Source: Phoronis ovalis
Taxonomy: Eukaryota > Phoronida > Phoronidae
Assembly (NCBI GenBank): GCA_028565635.1
Contig: JAOXYB010068778.1
Location: 1 to 10,043, forward strand
Direction: 5' to 3'
DNA length: 10,043 nt
Shown here: one piece after another, positions 1 through 8,100 of the stretch
How positions within the stretch are numbered: the stretch's first letter is position 1
Layout: the number at the start of each line of letters is the position of its first letter
The notes under the pieces: model-generated
Told to the model about the DNA's origin: nothing
What the model saw: the letters and a program-made list of their open reading frames with translations, nothing else
Databases searched by the model: none
Program-made: the position numbers and the translations under genes

Positions 1-148
1 CATATTTACATTATAATTAAGTCGTGATATTTTTCTAAGATTTTGTGTTTTAATTTTGTCATTTTTGGTTATCACAGTAGCACTTAACTTTTTTGTAGTG
101 TAGTCCTTAACCTTCTAGCATAGTGCATTGGAATCACATTTTGGATCT

Positions 149-273
149 TGGTCCCCAAAGTAAAAAAAGGGTAGAGTTTTTGGCATACAAAGGTTTCAAA
201 TGCCAAAAAAGGGTATGAGCTCATAGGTCCCAATAAGGGTAGGAATTTTGAACTACTAGGTCCCAAAAAGGGG
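149..273. repeat. Degenerate tandem repeat, four units of about 32-41 nt
   Basis: Four units start near 150, 191, 226 and 258. Each has the shape GGTCCCAAAA...AAGGGTA on the plus strand, with variable spacing. The minus strand stays open through all units and would encode a periodic pattern of the type L/Y-P-F/L-L-x-G, but no start, partner exon or homologue supports a protein. Confidence 0.6.
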
Positions 274-606
274 CTTTTTTTTACCCATCATAACAAACAT
301 GGGTACCCAGTTATTCTGACTGTCACCACCCCAGGAATTTTTCTTTACTCAATTAAATTAAATATTTATTTAGTATTCTGACAATTGAATTTTATACTAG
401 ATTTCATCTATAAAAATGCCACTATGTATTCAAACACCTTAAGAACTGTTATATCATAAATCACACAACTGACACTATAATGTAAACAAAAAAATTGCAT
501 CACCAACATAAATATATCTACCTAAAGTCACATTAATTATATATAGTTAGCTGCATGGAACATGTTTTTGCACTAGTATTTTTATATTAAAAAACAAGCA
601 AATTAC

Positions 607-664
607 CTGGCACAAAGATACCAAATACAGTAATAAAAAGAGCACTTTTCAGGTTAATATACAT
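607..664 (-). CDS. Possible first coding exon with a signal peptide (weak)
   Basis: On the minus strand an ATG with A at -3 (664-662) opens MYINLKSALFITVFGIFVPG, a short basic start and a hydrophobic core like a signal peptide. It runs into CCAG followed by GTAATT, a fair donor, in phase 1, the phase most often seen after signal-peptide exons. An in-frame stop lies a few codons upstream. The next exon would be outside the window. A 58-nt open frame in AT-rich DNA can arise by chance, and the LamG/EGF gene probably still continues leftward through here, which argues against a new gene start. Confidence 0.22.
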
Positions 665-1433
665 TCTCAAACTAACTCTATCTCCAGCTTCACATAATCA
701 TGTAGTCGTAATCACTTTATGAACTAGATACTTCTTATAAATCCATAGTGAGTGGACATCTAATGACATGCCATACACATTTTTGTTCCTTGGCATTAAT
801 TCACATGTTTAGCAAGATATGCTTATGTAAAATCTTTCCAAAAAGCAGTTCATTCTAAATCAATATTTTCACATTGCAATTTTAGTACACCTTTGTTGTA
901 TAACTAGTGACATTTACACTAATCGTGACACAGTGAAAAATTGATTTTCACAGACAAATCCTCTAGCAAAATCAATATTGACAAATAAGACAGCAATTGA
1001 CAAATATCACACACCTAGTGACAAATAAATATGACACATACTGACACAGAGGAGACTATTCCCATTAATAGTAAGTAACATGAAAATAATTTGTTCTTTT
1101 TTTTGTCACATATATATCAACCATTTATACTACCAATATAAAACCTGTTAAAACCTGTTGTTACTTCCAACTGCTAATTATAATAGTAAAGCATTAATTA
1201 CACAATTCACTTAATTTGTCTAATCTTAATATTATTAAGCTTGTAGTATCTGGTGTAAGTTATTATTTCCCTAAAAAATAATTTATGCTTATTTTATATT
1301 TTTTTGCATTTGTCGTTTTATTATGCAGGTTTGCTCAAAGGTGGCAATCAATAATTACAACTATGTCCTGTTGTTTCTCTTGTTTGATCATCTGCTCATT
1401 TGGCTTAATATTGTGCTTATTTTTTATAACTAA

Positions 1434-1488
1434 GGGATCATCTCAAAAGTTACCGCAATGACTGCAAACGTATAGTGTTTTGTATAGG
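1434..1488 (+). repeat. Left terminal inverted repeat, outer part
   Basis: It begins GGGATCATCTCAAAAGTTA and matches the reverse complement of 4673-4727 over 55 bases with about four substitutions and no gaps. Such low divergence contrasts with the heavily broken transposase. Confidence 0.9.
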
Positions 1489-1516
1489 AATCACCCCCTC
1501 CCCCCTTGGTCAAACG

Positions 1517-1564
1517 TACAGTACCAGTATTTATAAACTTAATTTAGTACGGCCAGAGGACGGT
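1517..1564 (+). repeat. Left inverted repeat, inner part
   Basis: The segment containing AGTATTTATAAACTTAA and AGAGGACGGT is an inverted copy of 4292-4336. On the left arm only 28 bases separate it from the outer repeat; on the right arm 336 bases do. Confidence 0.8.
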
Positions 1565-2573
1565 CGGGGTATGGATGGAGAATGGCCAGAGTAGGGATGC
1601 AATTATTGGATAAAGCTAAATCCTCTTATTCCGATCTTGTTCACAATGAAAAATCAACCATAGCTGTAACCCTCTGGGTAGCCCACATAAAATGTATACA
1701 AACAACAGCTGGATATCTCGATCCCCTATTTTGACTAGAGGTGTGATAAATAGTTAAGTTTTACAAATTTTTGCCATAAGAATGGTTATTTATTTTAAAT
1801 GTTTCACCGCTAATTTGAATGCATTAATTCGTCATAATCTACATTTTTTTTTTACCAATTTTGTAATGAATATATTTCGTCAGGAAAGGTTAAATCTGGT
1901 AAATTTCAATGGTTGCTCAAATGCGTACAATTGTATGTCGTTGGTCAGTCGCTATGTGTACGATATTATTTTAACTAAATGTCTTCTCAAAAAGGAAATT
2001 TGATACCATAGGTGTTCACAATTTCTCTCCGGAAATTTATAACATTTATTTTAATGGTTTACTCAGCATATTTTAAGGAGCACATTTTGTTCTGGGTAGA
2101 AATGGGTACAAGCCGAAAGTAATTTATGATATTTTGACTAGGGAGGGTCATAGTGTTTCGACTGCAGGTGTTTGGGTGTATTGAAACGTGGGAAAACTGG
2201 GGGAAGGCGAAAGACAATGATCATGCTAGGAATCCGGGAATCAATCGTTGAGGCCATGGAAAAAGATGATGAGATGTCAGCTTCAGCAGTTACTAGAAGC
2301 AAAAGGAGGATATATTCAATATCTGCTTTATGTATGAGTCAGAGTTTACAAAATAAATGTTATTGTTTTGTTTTCTAAAATTCCGAAGCTCAAGATTCTT
2401 TTATTTTTACAGCTGTGCCGGTACAAAAACAGCAAAATTTCAAACAATGAAACAATAAATATAATGTATTTAAATGTTTTAAAGTATTATTTTTTACTTA
2501 TTGCTTTACTTCTCTGTCCAGGGCACCCGCATCTTTCAGTAGAGACTATAAGAAAAGAACCACAGAAATATTA

Positions 2574-2629
2574 AGTTTAAACTAGGATATATAAAACTCC
2601 AAGAGTTTTATATATCCTAGGTTTAAACT
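2574..2629. repeat. Near-perfect 56-nt palindrome
   Basis: Left arm 2574-2599 and right arm 2603-2629 are reverse complements except for one extra base (TTTAAACTAGG against TTTAAACCTAGG), with a three-base loop CAA. The RNA or single strand would form a hairpin of about 26 pairs. It lies in the unrecognisable middle of the transposase region, so it may be a separate insertion or recombination scar. It does not resemble a tRNA and it is on no detectable transcript. Confidence 0.9.
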
Positions 2630-2996
2630 AATGTAACTAAGAAAGCTTATAGGATTATCTAAATACACTTAAATGTAGATTAAATCATGTGAATAGCATG
2701 ACAGACATATAACAAAAACATTTTAAGGTGCTTATCCTCTGGGCTTATATGATCACAATATGAACACCTCAAAGCCTATGAACACTTTCTGTACACATTG
2801 CACTGTAATTTGCTGGCACATTTCACATTTCAGGACAATGATCCAAAGCACACTAGTCTTTACATGCAAGAATATTATAAACAGGCTACTATAAACGTGG
2901 AAGACACCAGCAGAATCACCGGATGCCAATCCCATAGAAAACTTATGGGCTGAATTAAAATAGCACATTAGATGTTGGGTTAAGCCTTATTCAAAG

Positions 2997-3240
2997 GTAA
3001 AATATGCAGGTTGCTTCTTGTTAACAACTGATTATTCCATTTAACTGCACAAACTATGTAGCAAGGTTTAATTGAAAGAAACTTAAGTCATTTTGTAGAT
3101 TTTTTAAATTCTGTAAAACAAATAATGGAAGAAACTATATAGAGGACATTTTAGTAGTTTCATAGAAATTAGGTTAGTCATAATAAATATCCCTGTTATT
3201 ATATTACCCATAAGTGAATTGTGGATTTTCTGCTTTAAAG
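2997..3240 (+). other. Probable spliceosomal intron inside the transposase
   Basis: The 244-nt segment begins GTAAAATATG after TCAAAG and ends TTTTCTGCTTTAAAG before ATGCAG. Removing it joins WVKPYSK directly to MQLADRIRDFF in frame, which is the spacing I expect between the NLW-x-ELK block and the C-terminal block of this transposase family. A random insertion would rarely have both GT-AG ends and preserve the frame at the exact family boundary. Confidence 0.65.
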
Positions 3241-4291
3241 ATGCAGCTTGCAGACAGAATAAGAGACTTCTTCAGCAACCGCATGACAATCGCAATGTGC
3301 AACCGGTACATCGACCATGTCAAACAAAAAGTTATCCCGGCTATTATCGAGAAGAAAGGCGAGGCAACTGGCTTCTGATGTGCAATACTTCGAATCACCC
3401 CACCAAAATTAAACTGTATTGTTGCGTAATAATAAATTTTTAGGTGACATTCAATTGGACTCGAATAACATAGTACTTGCATTTATATTAAAAATAAAAT
3501 ATTCATTACAATATATCAACATCTTGTTAATGCATAATACAGAATGTAAATATGTTATACTGTAAATAGCTTTTCTATGTTCAAATAAATGCAGAGTATT
3601 ATTCAACTAAATTATTGTTAATTTATTTTGCTATTTATTACATCGTGAGGGTATCAACTTCTTGAAAGGCAAACGCAGCTGCTTAACATGCGTGGTTGAC
3701 TGTCAATATGGATTCACTGCAGCAACATAATGCCTATATAATTACAACATTACAGCATTCCTTTAATTCACATAGATACATCATTACCAATAAATACGCA
3801 CATCTTCAATTGCGTATCGGTTGTTCTAAGTCAGTAAAACAACATAATTATAGGAAATCCCTGTCACTGGAATAATTTTAATAATTCCCGTTACATATCT
3901 TAGTAATCTTTTCATACATGTGTGCCTGTAATTGTGATCGGCTAAAAAAATAAAAGGCATTGTAAAATAAGGAATGTAAATATCACAACTACAATAAATA
4001 TCATGGCAAAAATCTGCTCCTGTTATCTGACGACTGCTGATTATATCATTAAATTATTAAATCATTTCGTGGTCGAGTGTAACGAATTTCCCATTACTGC
4101 ATCCACATGTGCCATAAATTTATTCTAAATATACTGTAATAATCTTATTTGCTAATAATGGATAATAACGGTCCTACTGAGCATCTAATCTGGGGCGAAC
4201 TAGTCCGAAAGTAAGCGAATACAACCGAAAACGTTCGTGACATTTTCGTGAAGGTACGATGAATGCCAGTCACAGCAGGATATCACACCTT

Positions 4292-4336
4292 ACCGTCCTC
4301 TGTAAAGACCTTAAGTTTATAAATACTAGTACTGTA
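4292..4336 (-). repeat. Right inverted repeat, inner part
   Basis: The reverse complement reads TACAGTACTAGTATTTATAA and, further on, AGAGGACGGT, matching 1517-1564 with a small gap in the middle. Confidence 0.8.
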
Positions 4337-4672
4337 GGGGGGGTTAGTGAGATTTGGACGTGTAAAAACTGACAACCAATTTCAAGAGCGAAATCAGGGC
4401 TGTCAGACACTTTTTCAAAAGGCGGATGTGAGAGAAAAATATCAGTTCAATCAGTAATCGAAAAACTTGGTCACTGAAACGTCTCCGCACTGCCAGAAAA
4501 AAAAGGTCATTTCCACTCCTATTGTAACAATACGCCCAGAATAAGTGCCATAAACAAAAGAAAAATGGTTTCTGTTCCAAGGGGAGGGGGGTGTCGTACG
4601 TATATATACTAGGCATGATTTTTTCATTTCGCACTAAACTATAAACGTAGGGGGATTTTAACCCCCCTGCCC
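4337..4672. repeat. Extra sequence splitting the right inverted repeat
   Basis: This 336-nt stretch occupies the place of a 28-nt spacer in the left arm. The left spacer (1489-1516, C-rich, with CCCCTTGG) has a counterpart inside it near 4575-4595 (CCAAGGGGAGGGGGG on the plus strand). So about 230 nt and about 75 nt lie on either side of a conserved core. Either the right arm gained two insertions or the left arm suffered two deletions. No coding function is evident. Confidence 0.6.
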
Positions 4673-4727
4673 CCTATACAAAACACTATACGTTTGCGGT
4701 CACTGCGATAACTTTTGATATGATCCC
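4673..4727 (-). repeat. Right terminal inverted repeat, outer part
   Basis: On the minus strand it begins GGGATCATATCAAAAGTTA and pairs with 1434-1488. Flanking TAA at 4728-4730 mirrors TAA at 1431-1433, so the target duplication is TA or TAA. Confidence 0.9.
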
Positions 4728-4730
4728 TAA

Positions 4731-4980
4731 CACATGAATGAGGATATTTCTTTTTATGTAAGATAACTAATTGATTGGCTTTGAATCATTAAAGATATTT
4801 TTTAATTATCTTAAAAGGTTCTTATCTTAAAAGTATTTATATCTAACTGGAGTTACACATTTTACCTTTAAACCAAATACACAGAAAGCATCATAAAATT
4901 CTTATCTCTACGATCTGCAATATTAAACCAATTGTCCTTCACACACAAAAACAATTTAGTGACTAGCACATCATACTGAC
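4731..4980 (-). other. Start of the intron after exon 10
   Basis: AT-rich sequence from the exon 10 donor to the transposon edge. The exon 10 frame stays open through the donor for about 37 codons to a stop at 4868-4870. Otherwise nothing is recognised. Confidence 0.6.
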
Positions 4981-5184
4981 CTGTCCACCCTGGTGCACAC
5001 AAACAAGTGTAACCATTGATGAAATCCCGACATGTTGCTGCATTTATACATGGCGTACTAGCACACTCATCAATATCCATTTCGCACATGTGTCCTGTGA
5101 AACCTGGTGGACACTGACAGGTAAAATTTGCCAGAATGTCAGTGCAGCTCCCGCCATTCAAGCATGGCTGGCTTAAACACTCAT
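4981..5184 (-). CDS. Exon 10: EGF4 and most of EGF5
   Basis: 204 nt, phase 1 at both ends. The acceptor is TTTGATGTAG and the donor is ACAG followed by GTCAGT. EGF4 (Cys424-Cys455) begins with E-I-D-E-C and EGF5 with D-I-D-E-C, both calcium-binding forms. EGF5 has five cysteines (462, 467, 473, 482, 484) and breaks off at APGWTG, so the sixth cysteine must come from a further exon. I found no such exon down to position 1. If the donor is not used, the frame runs on to a stop near 4868. Confidence 0.95.
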
Positions 5185-8100
5185 CTACATCAAACACATA
5201 TAGAATAAGACAACATAAATATTATGACAGGAAACAGTGTAATACCCAGTGCTTTTGAATTTTCTATGAATAGCAGTAGTTGAGTTAAAAGTTTATTTGA
5301 AACATCTTGAAAATAAATATGTGAGGTAACACATTCTGGGCCAGTAAAAATCACAACTTACTTTTAAAACTAGTAATTAAAGAAATATGACTACTAAATA
5401 CAATAAGGATGACAGTCATAGACATAAACATACGTGCGATGAAGTATACAGAAAAACATAAAAGGACTGTTACTCTGAACAAACAATGAATATATTGTAA
5501 ACCTTACCTATCTCCTGTGTGCAGTTGAACCCTTCATATCCAGGAGCACAGGTACAGTTGTATCCACGAATGAAATCATTACATGTGGCACCATTAACAC
5601 ATGGTGATGGAATACAGTTGTTTGGTATTGTACAGTTTTTGCCTAGAACAGAAAATCTAAGCTAACCACTGATGGTCCTGGGGATTCCTTCTTACAACAG
5701 TGTAAACTTAACACTCATTAGACAAGTGAGGTTAAAAATGAAACCTTTACCAAATGACTCTCACCCTGAGTATCTTGAACTGAGCTGCATGGGATGTATT
5801 GTGCTTCTTGAAATAAAAGTCACAGCTTGTTCAACATTTTAGAATATTTGCATTCTTTTTTCTTCTAATTGGAGTAACATCAGTGGTGATATAAATAATG
5901 AATAGTTTGTTCTAATTAATATGTATTAAATCAAATCTATGCACATTTGTTCATAACCCTCCAAGTCTAATTTAGTATTTACTTCTAATTCATAATATGA
6001 TAAATGTCTATGAATATAATTTTATATTTTGTAAAATCCTTACATTGTACATCAAATTAATACACAAATATTGTAACAGGTAAATTATAGCTAACTTATA
6101 CACCTCACTTAGAAGTTACTAAAAATTTGATCAATGCACAAACAACACAAAATGAAAGTATGTTAGATTGGTTATTATAAGAAGTGAATTTTTTCCTCAC
6201 CTTTATTAAATTCAATTGTACATTCACAGTTGTAATCCAATATTTCATCATGACATGTAGCACCATGTTGACATGGGTTAGGAGAACAATCATTGATGTT
6301 TTCACATGTCAGAGGGTTTGTTGATATAGTTCTAAATCCAGGAGCACACAAACAATCAAAGTTACAGGTTTGCTGAGGAAACGGACAGAGTGGTTCACAA
6401 ACATCTTCAGGAAAGCAACCTCCGTGAGATACATCTCTGACAAAACAAAATTTAGAAATTAAGTGATATTTTATGGTTATAGAACCTGTTTTAGTTCACT
6501 TTCTGAACTTCAGGTAGTCAGCTTTGAGAATCAGATCCCTTGTGTGAACTTGAAAATCCTGCAACATTACAAGTGACACCTGTCATTCAACATCATGTAC
6601 TACTGCACTGTTTCTGAACAAGATTTGTATAATACATCCATAATACATCCTCACCTTTGAGATTTCACTTGTGTATCAAGATTGAGCAACTCTGGAGGTT
6701 CTGCTGTTATACTGTATATGATGAACCTGAGTTCCTCTATACAGCCTCGGAGACTTGTCTGAGCCACAACAGGAAGGGATAAAATTTCTGTCAGATCAGC
6801 AATGCCACCAAGCATGAGATCGGCAGCATTCAATGTCTGAGCTGATGAACCTGCACACAAAACAGAACAACATCTGTATAACATTATTTCACGATTATTC
6901 AAAAATGCCACAGAGTATTGTCAACACTCAAGCCAACTAAATTATAGGTAAACATTCTCAATTCATAGCTACCAAATCTTAAAAATATCAAAGGTAATTA
7001 ATCCTTTTTTTGAATTTCATGATTTTGCAATATTCATACATTCCTTTTTCAAGATTTTTTAAATTTTTTAGAACTATTATATATTATTTTTGGTGCTTCA
7101 TTAAATTCCTTTATATTCCTGAATGATGAACAGTACACTACACAATTCCGAACCATAGATAAAGCTTCTTTTTACAACAATTTGTTCATTTTTCAAAAGT
7201 GGGAACAGCTAGAAACCATGGTGATTAAGCAAATATTAACAGAAATGATAACTTTCTCCATCCCCAAATGCAATTCTTTGTGTGGAATATCTACTACTAA
7301 CTGTGACCAAAACCAAAATGCGCCAAGAAACTGGGATGGATATAGAATGATCGGAATGAAAACAAATTATAAAATTAAAGTTTATCTGTAATAAACTTGT
7401 TCTAAATTAGAAACTTTACCTGGAATGTTGCCTGTTAAAGAGAAATTTAGGTAATTGAAAGTGTTTCACATTTAAGCGATGCATGATGATGTTTATTGAC
7501 TAAAACAAAAAGCATCACAGCCTATCGAGATAAAAGCTTCAAATTTTATTTTCATGACTAAAAATGTCAAGATATATCTTCCAGTAGAACTTATGGTGAA
7601 TTGTCCTCATCTAAAGAAATATATTGAAAAGTTGATAGTATATGATCACTGAATCTTACCGTATTGTACACTCGCTAATTGCTGTCCTGCATCGTTCTCC
7701 ATTCGAGCAGCATTTCCAATTCTAGTAATACGCATGTAATGCCACAATCCATCATTGTAGTTACCACTAGTTGTGTCAAATGCACCAGTTCCTGATCCCT
7801 ATGAGAAAAATCATATATTTAACACAGATGATAAAGGATGTATTCCAAAAGTGTGTCAAAGTTACATTGAATCGCTTCCCACAATTCTTGCACTCACTCT
7901 CCAAGTACATCATTTCTATAAATCAAAAATAAAGCGGTTTTGTAAAAACAAGTGACCAATCTGTGCACATAAAGCAATTCTAGTTGGAAAGTCAGCAAAT
8001 TGCTGATAGTTTAAGAAGCTACTACTTACACGTGTATTCAGGCCCAAGGTCAGTTTGCCATCATTATTCATGAATACTGTCAAATATGCTGGTCCACCAA

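Larger units (their letters stand above)
1..1430. other. AT-rich non-coding stretch left of the transposon
   Basis: No exon of the LamG/EGF gene could be supported here on either strand. The stretch contains a degenerate tandem repeat (about 149-273), a cluster of TGACA words (about 905-1050) and a possible signal-peptide exon on the minus strand (607-664). The rest is low-complexity A/T-rich sequence without recognisable content. It is probably intronic or intergenic DNA. Confidence 0.7.
2077..3378 (+). pseudogene. Broken Tc1-like transposase
   Basis: Segments in three frames together cover much of a Tc1-type transposase, the enzyme that cuts and pastes the element at TA sites. From 2077 comes an N-terminal helix-turn-helix (YDILTREGHSVSTAGVW), then after a one-base frame change VLKRGKTGGRRK and a segment ending DEMSASAVTRSK (to about 2302). 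The middle, including the first catalytic Asp, is not recognisable. From about 2760 the frame resumes into QDNDPKHTS (second Asp codon 2834-2836). One extra base near 2897 shifts the frame to TPAESPDANPIENLWAELK (Glu codon 2937-2939), giving spacing consistent with a DD34E triad. An in-frame TAG follows at 2961-2963. After a probable intron (2997-3240) the C-terminus runs to CNRYIDHVKQKVIPAII and a TGA at 3376-3378. At least two frameshifts and one stop make it inactive. Confidence 0.9.
1434..4727 (+). mobile_element. Decayed Tc1/mariner-type DNA transposon, about 3.3 kb
   Basis: The ends are inverted repeats: 55 outer bases at 1434-1488 and 4673-4727 differ at only about four positions, and inner segments at 1517-1564 and 4292-4336 are also inverted copies. 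TAA flanks both ends (1431-1433 and 4728-4730). A broken Tc1-like transposase lies between the repeats. Most of the remaining interior (1565-2076 and 3379-4291) has no recognisable coding content. The element sits between the last visible exon of the LamG/EGF gene and the window edge, probably in an intron. That the outer repeats belong to the same element as the transposase is inferred from position, since nesting of two elements is possible. Confidence 0.8.

Noticed and set aside
1782-2003. 73-codon open frame on the plus strand before the transposase
   Set aside because: No transposase or accessory-protein motif is visible, and it is within decayed transposon DNA. Length alone is not evidence in AT-rich sequence.
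3219-3443. 74-codon plus-strand open frame overlapping the transposase C-terminus
   Set aside because: It is a different frame over the same bases as the CNRYIDHVKQK segment, which is the reading that matches the Tc1 family.
4344-4634. 96-codon open frame on the minus strand in the transposon's right arm
   Set aside because: It lies within the extra block splitting the inverted repeat, has no recognisable motif, and is not matched by any splice or start signal of note.
6629-6650. Tandem duplication of the 11-mer ATAATACATCC just beyond the exon 7 donor
   Set aside because: A minor duplication in intron sequence, with no sign that it affects splicing or forms part of a larger repeat.
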